A stretch of DNA of 64,000 nucleotides from Lewinellaceae bacterium. Lineage in GTDB: Bacteria > Bacteroidota > Bacteroidia > Chitinophagales > Saprospiraceae. Below, piece by piece: positions 46,165 through 55,462 of this stretch. Numbering within the stretch: the stretch's first letter is position 1; every line of letters begins with the position of its first letter. The DNA lies in the NCBI GenBank assembly GCA_020636155.1, contig JACJYM010000011.1, positions 1-64,000 on the forward strand, written 5' to 3'. The position numbers and the translations under genes are program-made. The notes beneath the pieces were generated by a model. The model did not search any database. It worked only from the letters and a program-made list of their open reading frames with translations, and was not told where the DNA came from.

Positions 46165-47517
46165 ATGAAGTTCTGGGAATTTGAAAATATATTAAAAGAA
46201 AAAATGTCGTCTTCCAAAGCTGAAGTAGATACAGATAAGCTTTTGTTGGATCTCGGCTTAGCTCCTGACAAGAAAAGAAAATATCTATTATTATGGCTAT
46301 TGGGAATCTCAATATTGGTGATTGGATATATGGCCTGGAAGTCGAATTTTGGAACGCAATCCACCGTGCAGAATCAAAATTCATCGACGGTAGATTATTA
46401 TCAAGAACCTACGACCAAGTTGTCTCAGAGTGAAATAAAAACCGTAGATTCAAGCGATTCTAAGGACATCAGCAGTGACCAAGAAAATCACACAAAGGAT
46501 GCATCAACTACAAACATTAGAGCTGAAAAGAATACTTTAGTCTCAAGTCGGGAGTACCCAAAAGCAGTTGAGAATAGTAAAAATGAAATTGAAGAAATTC
46601 AAGATCAGTTATATGCTGCTATCGAGTTTTCCGTGTCTAATTCAAATGAAAAATCAGAAATCGAAATATCTACAGAATTGAGAGAATTAGATAAATTAAA
46701 CTATCTTAATCAGTTAAAAACCAATTTTTTAGAGTCAGAACGGTCAATTAAAAACCCTAGAATTTCAGATCAAATCGTTTGTCCAAAATTTAACAATAAA
46801 AATCCGTGGTCATTTGACTTGATTCCTGAAGTGGGTTTACAATACTCATTTAAATCTTTGACAAATCTAAGCACTTCTGATTCAGAATCATTTTTGAAAA
46901 GAAAGGAAAATGAGAAATCTTTGGAAGGTATTCAAGCAGCCTTATATGGAAGGTTAAATCATGCTAATGGATTATATGTCAAAGCTGGTCTTTCGTATCT
47001 TCGAATGGCAGAAAAAATGGAATTCGATACTTTTTATACTAAAATCGATACGACCATAGGAATAGTTTCAATCACAGAGTCTCAAGATCATGACACATTG
47101 ACGATTATCTATGGAGAAATATACGAAGAGTATGAAATATCAAAAAACCTAAGAAAACATTACTACATTCATCAATATGATTTTCCTATTTCCCTTGGGT
47201 ATAGCAAGAGATTTGGAGCTAATTACTTTGAGGTTGAGGGTGGAATCAATATAAATCTAAGTACCCGATATTCTGGTTATATATATAGTGATAGTGAGAC
47301 ATTTATTCCTGCTGAAGGTGCGGATTTATTTAAGAAAAATGTAGGAATAGGTTATTTCCTTTCTGCATATTATCGTCGGCAGATATCCAATCATGGTAGC
47401 TTGTATGTGGGTCCAAGATATACAAAACGTTCGGGAAAGTTTAACGATGACAACAATGTGATACAACAAAATTACAGTTCGTTAGGAATTCATTTTGGTT
47501 ATATCCATAGCTTTTAA
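46165..47517 (+). CDS. Membrane-anchored outer-membrane beta-barrel-like protein, possible anti-sigma
   Basis: This 450-residue protein has a ~38-residue charged N-terminus, one membrane helix (about 42-62; LLLWLLGISILVIGYMAW) and a ~150-residue Ser/Glu-rich linker. The C-terminal ~250 residues have alternating aromatic beta strands and end in YIHSF, a terminal Phe like the outer-membrane-protein sorting signal. The topology implies an inner-membrane helix, a periplasmic span and an outer-membrane barrel in a single chain. It lies 11 bases after the ECF sigma gene, so it may sequester that sigma factor through its cytoplasmic tail. The architecture is seen; the function is inference. Confidence 0.75.
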   Translation: MKFWEFENILKEKMSSSKAEVDTDKLLLDLGLAPDKKRKYLLLWLLGISILVIGYMAWKSNFGTQSTVQNQNSSTVDYYQEPTTKLSQSEIKTVDSSDSKDISSDQENHTKDASTTNIRAEKNTLVSSREYPKAVENSKNEIEEIQDQLYAAIEFSVSNSNEKSEIEISTELRELDKLNYLNQLKTNFLESERSIKNPRISDQIVCPKFNNKNPWSFDLIPEVGLQYSFKSLTNLSTSDSESFLKRKENEKSLEGIQAALYGRLNHANGLYVKAGLSYLRMAEKMEFDTFYTKIDTTIGIVSITESQDHDTLTIIYGEIYEEYEISKNLRKHYYIHQYDFPISLGYSKRFGANYFEVEGGININLSTRYSGYIYSDSETFIPAEGADLFKKNVGIGYFLSAYYRRQISNHGSLYVGPRYTKRSGKFNDDNNVIQQNYSSLGIHFGYIHSF

Positions 47518-47559
47518 TATCGAGAATACAATGTAAAAATATCGTATCATTGTGTCCTT

Positions 47560-49237
47560 ATGTGTGGTGTTTTTGGCATATACTCATTTAGGGATGATGA
47601 TATAGATCATTCAGATGCAATGAATGCTCTTGCAGCGATAGGGCATAGAGGACGGGATCATGTAGGGCATTTTCAGGATCAAAGATTTTTTGTTGGACTT
47701 AATCGACTTTCAATATATGATTTGTCGCCTCAGGCTCACCAGCCCTTTAGAAGTGATGACTATATCATTGCGTTCAATGGAGCCATATTTAATTTTGCAG
47801 AGATCCGAGAAGAATTAGAAAAATCAAAGGTTATTTTCAGCACGAATTCTGATACAGAAGTACTCCTTAAAGCTTATGAATATTATGGATCAGGATTTGA
47901 GAATAAGCTCAATGGGATGTGGGCTTTTTGTTATTTACGAAACGTCGAGCGGAAATCTGTATATCAGTAGAGATCGATATGGGATAAAACCTCTTTATTA
48001 CACATTTTTAAAAGATGGCATTGCCTTTTCTAGTGAAATCAAGTCTTTTTATAAGTTAAAGAATTGGAACCCTGTTTTTAAATTGGATTCTGAAAAGATG
48101 TTCGATCAAGATATCCATGAAATCGAACAGGTTTTTGAAAATATTCATCAAGTCGAGCCTGGAACTTATAGCGTTTTAGAGAAGAATAAGAAATTGGTTT
48201 CTCATCGATATTATCATTGGAATTGGGAGGAATCAATGAATAACAAAATTAGACGAGAAGAGGCCATTGATAGTTTTTTAACCTTGCTAGAGGATAGTTT
48301 TCGATTAAGGTATCGAGCAGATGTGCCTGTTGGACTGGCATTGTCGGGAGGCATGGATAGTAATGCAATTGCCTCTTTAATGCCGAATGGGACAGATGTA
48401 TTTTCGGTCGTTTTTGAGGGATATCCAGTAAGTGAGAAATCTTTTATTGAACACACCATAAGAAAAAGGAATTTTAACCCTCATTGGGTAGATTATGACC
48501 TAGATACATATGTGCAAAACATAGAATCTGTGACTTACCATCAGGAGCTACCTTTCCAGAATTTTTCTGTCATTGCCCAGCATTTATTGTTTCAAGCAGC
48601 GGCCGACTCTGGCATGAAGGTGATGCTATCAGGTCAAGGTGCTGATGAAATACTCATGGGGTATGACATGAATTATCGATATTTTGTCTTTCAATTATTA
48701 AATGCCAATAAATTGGAAGGGCTTATTGAACTTGGAAAAATTGCGATGAAAAACCCGTCTGGAATTTTAAAGAAACTGATGCAACATCGAGATACAACCC
48801 AAAAACCCATAATGAATAGCCAAATTAATTCCTTAAAAGGGCTCGCTTATTTTATGATGAATACGAATCCACTACCTCAGCTATTACGCTTCGAAGACCG
48901 CAATTCCATGGCTCATGGGATAGAATCAAGGCAAGTTTTTTTGGATCATAGGCTCGTGGAGTTTTGTTTTTCATTGCCAGATGAGTACTTGATTTCTAAA
49001 GGATTGCGTAAGCCATTGCTTCGTGACAGTATGCAAGGAAAAGTACCAATAGAAATCCTAGAGAGGAAAGATAAAATCGCTTTTAATACCCCACAGAAAG
49101 AATGGTATAAAGGCAATTCAAATCTTCTTAATACTTTAGCTCATGAAGCTTTGCGGGATTTAAATATTAATGTAACTTCACCTAATAAGTTGAAGCTCAT
49201 TTCCCTTTATTTTTGGATGAAGAATTTTAAAAAATAA
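47560..49237 (+). pseudogene. asnB: Asparagine synthase (glutamine-hydrolysing) with one frameshift
   Basis: Two overlapping frames (47560-47970 and 47876-49237) join into one ~558-residue asparagine synthase if one T is removed from TTTTT at 47925-47929. The N-terminal glutaminase domain starts MCGVFGIYSF with nucleophile Cys2. The synthetase domain has the PP-loop ALSGGMDSNAIASL and later SGQGADEILMGY. It converts aspartate to asparagine using glutamine and ATP. The single homopolymer shift suggests a sequencing error in an otherwise intact gene; real loss of function cannot be excluded. Confidence 0.9.
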
Positions 49238-49258
49238 TGATAGGGTCAAAATAATACC

Positions 49259-50320
49259 TTACTTTTTCACATCAAAGTAGTCTCGCAATCCTGATCCTAA
49301 AAGATTGAAGCTCAGGACTAAGAGCATAATTACTATGGCTGGCACCATTGCTAAGGAGTACCTCCCGGTCATGGCGTAAGCGTAATGTTCATTCAATATA
49401 TTTCCCAATGATGGAGCCGGTGGTTTGATGCCAAAACCTAGAAAACTAAGTCCGGCTTCTACCAAAATAGCGGTTGCGAAATTGGCAGCGGCAATTACCA
49501 ATATGGGGCCAATAAGATTTGGGAGTATTTGTTTAAAGACAATATTCGGCCATTTGTAACCCAAGCTTATGGCCGATTGTACATAATTTTCTTCTTTGAT
49601 TCTCAGGGTTTCTCCACGTACAATTCTGGCGACATCGACCCACATCGTAAGCCCCACGGCAAAAAATATGACTCCTAAACCCCTGCCAAACAATAAAACT
49701 ATAGCAAATACCAACAATAATGTCGGTATGGCCCAAGTTACATTAATGAAGTATTGCACGAATCCATCAATCCATTTGCCAAAATAACCACCCATAAGTC
49801 CAAGTGTAATCCCAATACTAAGTGAAACCAGTACAGCGAGTAACCCTACAAATATAGAAACTCTAATGCCCAGTATGACTCTAGAAAATATATCTCTTCC
49901 ATATTTGTCTGTACCTAGTAAAAACGTATGTTCACCTACTAAATGCTTATTGCTCAAGTCATCGTATTGCGTAGAAGAGAGAATTTTCTCGCGGCCATTG
50001 TGAAGTTGGAGGATTAAGTCACTAGCTTTTTGATTCGCATTTTTGTAAAAGATGTATTCACATTGCGATGGAAAACCCGTTACCATACCTTCAAAATAAC
50101 CAGTATTTACTTTTGACTTATTCGGTATTATAATAAACTTTGAATTGAATCCTGGGTCTTTTAGAGCAATTTCGGAAAACTGATTGTTAGCATTTGGTGT
50201 ATTGTCAAATACAAGGAGATATGCGAATATGCTCAACATTAAAAATACAGATATCATCAATATCGAGACAGTCAATATTTTGTTTTTCAAAAACTCTGAA
50301 AACCCTTCTTTTACATCCAT
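49259..50320 (-). CDS. ABC transporter permease, DppC/OppC-like (unaccompanied)
   Basis: This 353-residue permease has a first helix at about 18-38. It carries the DppC signature LLGTDKYGRDIFSRVILGIR, a coupling loop YVQSAISLGYKWPNIVFKQI, and the family end LVEAGLSFLGFGIKPPAPSLGN. No binding protein, partner permease or ATPase lies beside it; it sits between asnB and asnS. It may work with the genes at 9-13 kb or with others outside the window. Confidence 0.9.
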   Translation of the reverse strand: MDVKEGFSEFLKNKILTVSILMISVFLMLSIFAYLLVFDNTPNANNQFSEIALKDPGFNSKFIIIPNKSKVNTGYFEGMVTGFPSQCEYIFYKNANQKASDLILQLHNGREKILSSTQYDDLSNKHLVGEHTFLLGTDKYGRDIFSRVILGIRVSIFVGLLAVLVSLSIGITLGLMGGYFGKWIDGFVQYFINVTWAIPTLLLVFAIVLLFGRGLGVIFFAVGLTMWVDVARIVRGETLRIKEENYVQSAISLGYKWPNIVFKQILPNLIGPILVIAAANFATAILVEAGLSFLGFGIKPPAPSLGNILNEHYAYAMTGRYSLAMVPAIVIMLLVLSFNLLGSGLRDYFDVKK

Positions 50321-50379
50321 TTCATCATGTGCTGGGATGTAAATATCTTAATTTTTTAGTTTAATTTAACCCAATGTAA

Positions 50380-51813
50380 TTAAAATGCAGCATTGCCCGG
50401 AAATCTCGGAAAGGGTATCACATCTCTGATATTGGTCATTCCAGTGATAAATTGTACCAATCTCTCAAATCCCAGTCCAAATCCGGCATGTGGACAAGTC
50501 CCGTATTTACGTGTATCGAGGTACCAGTACATTTCTTCCTCAGGTATATGCATCTCCTTCATTCTCTCGACGAGGACTTCATACCGCTCCTCACGTTGTG
50601 AGCCACCGACTATTTCTCCTATACCCGGAAAAAGGATGTCCATTGCTCTGACTGTCTTACCATCCTCATTGACCTTCATGTAGAATGCCTTGATATTCTT
50701 GGGATAATCAGTGAGGATGACTGGTTTATTGAAGTGTTTTTCGACTAGATATCGTTCGTGTTCTGATTGCAAATCAGCTCCCCAATCTTCGATGATATAT
50801 TGAAACTGACCTTTTTTATTCGGTTTGCAATTTTTCAATATATTAATGGCTTCGGTATAGCTCAATCTCTCGAAATCATTGTCTACACAAAACAATAATT
50901 TTTCCTTCAATGGTAGAGGTGACCTTTCATTTTGAGGTTTTGTTTTTTCCTCATCTGCCAATCTTTGTTCAAGAAAATTTAAATCTTCTTGATAATGATC
51001 AAGAATGTACTTCATTACGTACTTAAGCATGTCTTCCGCGAGATCCATGTCGTCATTGAGATCCGCAAAAGCAACTTCGGGTTCTATCATCCAAAATTCT
51101 GCCAAGTGCCTGCTTGTATTACTGTTTTCAGCTCTGAATGTCGGCCCAAAAGTATAGACCTGACCCAATGCAAGCGCAGCGAGTTCAGCTTCCAATTGTC
51201 CAGATACTGTAAGATTGGTAGCCTTACCAAAAAAATCTTTTTTAAAATCGACATTTCCCTGTTCATTTTTAGGGACATTGTCAAGATTTAGGGTGCTTAC
51301 TTGAAACATCTCTCCAGCACCTTCTGCATCACTTCCGGTAATTATAGGAGAGTGCAGATATACAAATCCTCGTTCATGGAAAAACTGATGTATAGCAAAT
51401 GCAACACCATGGCGAATACGAAATACTGCCCCGAATGTATTAGTCCTAAACCTTAAATGGGCGATTTCTCTCAAAAACTCCAGAGAGTGTTTTTTTGGTT
51501 GCAAGGGGTATTTCTCAGGGTCTGCATCACCTAGAATTTCAATACTTTCAGCTTTTAATTCCACTTTTTGGCCTCTACCTTGAGATTCTATCAATAAACC
51601 TGTTGCTGAAATGGCAGCTCCTGTAGTGATACGCTTGAGAAGTGATTCTTCAGTGTTTTCATAATCTACAACAACTTGAAGATTAGAAAGACAAGATCCA
51701 TCATTGAGGGCAATGAATTGATTGTTGCGGAATGTCCTTACCCAACCTTTTAAATTTACAGTTTGACCTATCAATTGTCCATCAAGCAAGTCAATAATCT
51801 TCGTTCTTTTCAT
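50380..51813 (-). CDS. asnS: Asparagine-tRNA ligase
   Basis: The ATG at 51813 gives a 477-residue class II synthetase; an in-frame TTG three codons earlier is unlikely. It has an N-terminal OB-fold anticodon domain (about 10-105) and class II motifs: motif 2 region TFRAENSNTSRHLAEFWMIE and motif 3 GFGLGFERLVQFITG. It charges tRNA-Asn directly. It is adjacent to asnB apart from one transporter gene. The likely promoter is just upstream. Confidence 0.96.
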   Translation of the reverse strand: MKRTKIIDLLDGQLIGQTVNLKGWVRTFRNNQFIALNDGSCLSNLQVVVDYENTEESLLKRITTGAAISATGLLIESQGRGQKVELKAESIEILGDADPEKYPLQPKKHSLEFLREIAHLRFRTNTFGAVFRIRHGVAFAIHQFFHERGFVYLHSPIITGSDAEGAGEMFQVSTLNLDNVPKNEQGNVDFKKDFFGKATNLTVSGQLEAELAALALGQVYTFGPTFRAENSNTSRHLAEFWMIEPEVAFADLNDDMDLAEDMLKYVMKYILDHYQEDLNFLEQRLADEEKTKPQNERSPLPLKEKLLFCVDNDFERLSYTEAINILKNCKPNKKGQFQYIIEDWGADLQSEHERYLVEKHFNKPVILTDYPKNIKAFYMKVNEDGKTVRAMDILFPGIGEIVGGSQREERYEVLVERMKEMHIPEEEMYWYLDTRKYGTCPHAGFGLGFERLVQFITGMTNIRDVIPFPRFPGNAAF

Positions 51814-51851
51814 AGATATCAATTATTTTTAAACACTTAAATATCGAACTA

Positions 51852-51859
51852 CAAAAGTA
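51852..51859 (-). promoter_or_regulatory. Candidate -7 element for asnS
   Basis: On the minus strand the bases read TACTTTTG, matching TAnnTTTG, 38 bases before the asnS ATG. No -33 box is evident. Confidence 0.35.
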
Positions 51860-52028
51860 ACAAAATTTTATTTGGAAAGCCGAGGATTTTATACCGAAAA
51901 TTGAATAATCTATCGTCGATAAGCGCCAAATGACTACTTTATTGTTTATAAAGTACTATTCATCTGACTATTTTATGGCTTGAGAAGGAAACTGCGAGCT
52001 CAATGAGACTTGTCAACCAACACATCGC

Positions 52029-52388
52029 TTAGGTCAATCGCAAGACATCCGTTGGGGTGTCAAGCACCAATATGGTTGACCCCGATATTGCTATCGGTGC
52101 CTTGATTAAATCTGGATTTTTTTGAAGTATATTTATCCAGTCTTCATCATTAAATTCTTTGCCCTTGATATTTTTTTGATAATATGGATGAGCCTTGTTT
52201 AATAACAATTTAGGTTCTCTGTCTAGTTTGGACAAGATCATTTTCCAATTGGTAGACGTAATGCTGTTTTTACTGTGGTCATAGGCAACGATGTGCTTAC
52301 TTATTGATTTTGCATAAGCTAATGCTCGACGGTCGCTTGAAGATTCGCTATTGTAATAAATGATAATTTCTCTGGAATGTGATCTCAT
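52029..52388 (-). CDS. ArsC/Spx-fold protein lacking the catalytic cysteine
   Basis: This 119-residue protein has the ArsC-like thioredoxin fold. The first strand and loop read IIIYYNSESSSDRRALAYAK, where arsenate reductases and Spx have a CxxS or CxxC motif. There is no Cys anywhere in the protein. The C-terminal part (LIKAPIAISGSTILVLDTP) matches the ArsC end. Arsenate reduction is therefore unlikely; a binding role is possible. It is divergent from tatC. Confidence 0.75.
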   Translation of the reverse strand: MRSHSREIIIYYNSESSSDRRALAYAKSISKHIVAYDHSKNSITSTNWKMILSKLDREPKLLLNKAHPYYQKNIKGKEFNDEDWINILQKNPDLIKAPIAISGSTILVLDTPTDVLRLT

Positions 52389-52700
52389 AGTTTTAAACCT
52401 TTGCGTACAATATTAATACAAATTTTTGAAATTGTAAATATTTAGTTTTAAAAAATATGAAAAAGTAAATATAAGTAATTGTATGGAGATTAATAATAAA
52501 GTTAATAATACTGATAATAATAAAAATATACGAATAAAAACAAACTCGAGAGAAAGAAAAATTTCCCACCACCAATTATTATTTGGTGCTATTTTATTGT
52601 TCAGAATGCTTTAAAAAGGGGGTACGCTAAAAGCAATTGAATGATATTCGTTTAAAATCCTTTAGTTACATTTATATTTGCGTTTCCTAATAAGGTATGA
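52389..52700. other. AT-rich divergent intergenic region
   Basis: These 312 bases between the ArsC-fold gene and tatC hold no credible gene; the frames present are low-complexity Ile/Phe/Tyr-rich. A TATATTTG element lies near the tatC end. Confidence 0.5.
52673..52680 (+). promoter_or_regulatory. Candidate -7 element for tatC
   Basis: TATATTTG matches TAnnTTTG and lies 20 bases before the tatC ATG. Confidence 0.4.
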
Positions 52701-53543
52701 ATGTTATCAAAATTCTTTAAAAAGGATAAAGGAGCAACTCCTGTCGCGGAAGGAGAAGGCGCAGAGATGGGTTTTTTAGACCATTTGGACGTACTGCGAA
52801 AGCATCTATTCAAGGCCGCATTTGCCATGGTGGCGGTATCGATTATTGTTTTTTTGTCTAAGGATTTTGTCTTTAATGACATAATTTTTGCCCCCAAAAA
52901 TGCTGATTTTCCTACATACAAGTTTTTTTGTAATCTTTCTGAGGTCACTTGCTTTCATCCACCCGATTTTAAAATAATGACCATTGTGATGGGTGAACAG
53001 TTTTTTGTTCATATAAAGGTTTCCATTTGGCTGGGCTTTACTTTTGCTTTTCCTTATATATTTTATCAATTCTGGAGTTTTATAAAACCCGGATTGTATC
53101 AGGGAGAGAGAAAGGCCGCTAGAGGATTGGTGTTGGCTTGCTCGAGTCTTTTTGTATTGGGAGTCCTTTTTGGGTATTATGTAATCAGTCCTTTTGCCAT
53201 TACTTGGTTAGCAGGATATTCTGTCGGACTGGATGCCGTAAATAGCCCATCCTTAGACTCTTATGTCAATTATCTCACTATGTTTACTTTACCTGCAGGC
53301 ATCATGTTTGAGCTTCCTGTTCTAATATATTTTGTGGCAAAAATAGGATTGGTTTCTGCAGATTTTCTATCAAAATATCGCAGACATGCCATAATTGTGA
53401 TTTTAATAGTTGCGGCGATTATTACACCACCTGACGTTGTTACACAATTACTGATAGGAACCCCTGTTTTGATATTGTACGAAGTGGGTATCCTCGTCGC
53501 CAAAAGAGTGAACCCTACACCTAAAGAATCGCAAACGAGTTAA
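52701..53543 (+). CDS. tatC: Sec-independent protein translocase subunit TatC
   Basis: The 280-residue protein has six membrane helices and the TatC signatures: MGFLDHLDVLRKHLFKA at the N-terminus (with the conserved Glu replaced by Asp in LDHLDVLR), PYIFYQFWSFIKPGLYQGER, and a conserved Phe-Glu region (MFELPVLIYF). TatC recognises twin-arginine signal peptides. TatA/B genes are not in the window. The next gene starts at the base after its stop. Confidence 0.95.
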   Translation: MLSKFFKKDKGATPVAEGEGAEMGFLDHLDVLRKHLFKAAFAMVAVSIIVFLSKDFVFNDIIFAPKNADFPTYKFFCNLSEVTCFHPPDFKIMTIVMGEQFFVHIKVSIWLGFTFAFPYIFYQFWSFIKPGLYQGERKAARGLVLACSSLFVLGVLFGYYVISPFAITWLAGYSVGLDAVNSPSLDSYVNYLTMFTLPAGIMFELPVLIYFVAKIGLVSADFLSKYRRHAIIVILIVAAIITPPDVVTQLLIGTPVLILYEVGILVAKRVNPTPKESQTS

Positions 53544-54004
53544 ATGAAAACATATAGAATATCTTCCAATTGGACCTTGTTTTTCGTTATTTTTATTCCT
53601 ACGATGTGGATTACATTTTTTGGAAGCTTAACCCTTGGATTTTTGCTTGTAGATGAGGAGGAATTGCCCTATTTTATGTGGGGAAATAGCTTTAAAGTGG
53701 GTTTAATTGTCTTTTTTCTTTTCTTTTTGATTTTTTGAGATTTACACTTTTGAGGTTAAAAAGAGTAGAGCTTTCTGAAACCCACATTTACATTTCTAAT
53801 TATTTCAAGACCTATCGCTATCCGTTTTCCGATATTGAGTGTATCAAGGTAAGTGATTTACTGTTGTTTAAACTGGCAAAAGTTGAATTTACTGCAAAAA
53901 CGAGTTTTGGAAGAAATGTTTACTTTCTTTTACAAAGTCATTATTTGGCGGATTATATCGAAAAGTTTCCCGGCACTGTTGGTAATAAAGTCATTGACAA
54001 CTAA
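53544..54004 (+). pseudogene. Small membrane protein with probable frameshift
   Basis: Frame 53544-53738 encodes 64 residues with two membrane helices (about 10-35 and 47-64). It ends within a T6 run where a second frame (53735-54004, 89 residues) starts with a 4-base overlap. The second part (RFTLLRLKRVELSETHIYISN, then KTYRYPFSDIECIKV) looks like the soluble PH-like tail expected after two helices. Joined they give a ~153-residue protein. The T run at 53729-53734 is the likely indel site. Translational coupling of two genes remains possible. Family not named. Confidence 0.6.
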
Positions 54005-54040
54005 AAGCGTATATGCTGTTAACTTTCAACATATACGCTT
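54001..54040 (-). terminator. Hairpin terminator of the minus-strand lipoprotein gene
   Basis: AAGCGTATATG (54005-54015) pairs with CATATACGCTT (54030-54040), an 11-bp stem followed on the minus strand by TTTTAG. It lies between convergent genes, 8 bases past the minus-strand stop. Confidence 0.65.
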
Positions 54041-54047
54041 AGAAATA

Positions 54048-55220
54048 TTAATAATTAACTCCCCTGAATTTGTAATGGTCCAACTTGTCAAAAATGGCAT
54101 GTTGCATCTGAATGATCATATCTATAACCATGTCATCGTCATTTGGAAAATTTTCACAATCATTGTCAAGATTTATTGATTTACCTTCAAGCGCTTCCTT
54201 ATCTCCTCGATATGTGCAGCTAAAACCGGAGAAATTTAGGTTTATTTGTATTGGAATCACTTGATCTAGACTTTGCTCGCTTTCATTATAAATGCTTAAT
54301 TCAGCTATCAATCTGGCATCTTTAGTACGAGTAATTTCTGTGACTTCTGCCTTGTATTTTTTTTCTTTTGTACGATGCGGTTTTACGACGTTAGTACTAT
54401 CTTGACCATGGTTTTTATCATGTTCATCCTCTTCTATTTCTACGATTTTTTCTACATTATAGTGTCTAACATGCTCGGTTTCTCTTCCCACATTGACTTT
54501 TAAAATATTAATATTAACGGTATAGTCATACCCATATTCTAAATCACCATAATAGTCAAACTGCAACCATTTATTATCCAACTTGTGAAATGGCCAACTT
54601 ATCATGTTTTCCTCGACCATCCATCCGTATCTATTCCATACATTCAGTTGATGCACGATATTGACATAAGTGGTACCATGAAGAATTGACAATCTTTCGA
54701 GTTCATCAATATTTTTATAATCATGAAAATAATATCTTACATTTTGGATATGATCATAAGCATTTATGGCATCTTGTTTGTTCTGACCATTGTCTATCAG
54801 GTATAGTGCTTTATTATAATGATATTCCGATGCTTTGGATGCTGCATCCACCAAATCAGTATCATAATTTATTGTATTAATATTGGCAATGTATCCGTCC
54901 TTGCTCACAAGTGGAAGCAGAGGAATGATTCGGTTTTGTCGTTCTGATAGGTCTTTGTAAAGCTTATATATTCGGTCGTAATCCGTAGAAGAAGATTTTT
55001 GGTTTAGATAGTTGATTTGACTGAGATCTACTTGGTTAGCTGATTGAAATGCTTTTTCTAAAGCGACCACATATTTGGTGTCTTTTTCTTTTTTTCCAAT
55101 TAATTTTGAAAGTGAATACTCAAATGCCTCGGTGTAATTTCCACTTTCGAGCATTTTATCCACAGATTTACAGGAAGTTACGAGAATCAAAAGGATTAAA
55201 GTGTAAAGTAAATTTTTCAT
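54048..55220 (-). CDS. Hypothetical lipoprotein, TPR-like N-terminus
   Basis: This 390-residue protein has a lipoprotein signal peptide (LILLILVTSC, Cys17). A helical N-terminal part (about 20-170) resembles TPR-like repeats (SGNYTEAFEYSLSKL, then KALYLIDNGQNKQDAINAYD). A beta-rich C-terminal part follows. It has no catalytic motif I recognise. It is likely anchored in the inner or outer membrane facing the periplasm. It is divergent from the giant adhesin. Confidence 0.7.
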   Translation of the reverse strand: MKNLLYTLILLILVTSCKSVDKMLESGNYTEAFEYSLSKLIGKKEKDTKYVVALEKAFQSANQVDLSQINYLNQKSSSTDYDRIYKLYKDLSERQNRIIPLLPLVSKDGYIANINTINYDTDLVDAASKASEYHYNKALYLIDNGQNKQDAINAYDHIQNVRYYFHDYKNIDELERLSILHGTTYVNIVHQLNVWNRYGWMVEENMISWPFHKLDNKWLQFDYYGDLEYGYDYTVNINILKVNVGRETEHVRHYNVEKIVEIEEDEHDKNHGQDSTNVVKPHRTKEKKYKAEVTEITRTKDARLIAELSIYNESEQSLDQVIPIQINLNFSGFSCTYRGDKEALEGKSINLDNDCENFPNDDDMVIDMIIQMQHAIFDKLDHYKFRGVNY

Positions 55221-55462
55221 TGGTTCCAGTTTTTGATTGCAAAAAATATTTCTAAAAAGACGTGGAGTGTTGGTTATATTTTCGGTAAAATAAGAGACTT
55301 AAAATAATTTTAACAGATTGAGTAAAAATGCAAAATATAAGTTAATAAATTCCAAGTTCTAATTTGAATATTAATTATGCATTAAATCTATAAAAATAAT
55401 TTTATAATCAATTATATTTCATACTTTTACGCTGAATTTATTTAATAACCAACCTTTGACTG

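Noticed and set aside
52393..52575. Minus-strand 60-residue Ile/Phe/Tyr-rich frame
   Set aside because: Low-complexity AT-rich DNA in a divergent promoter region; no start signal or homology.
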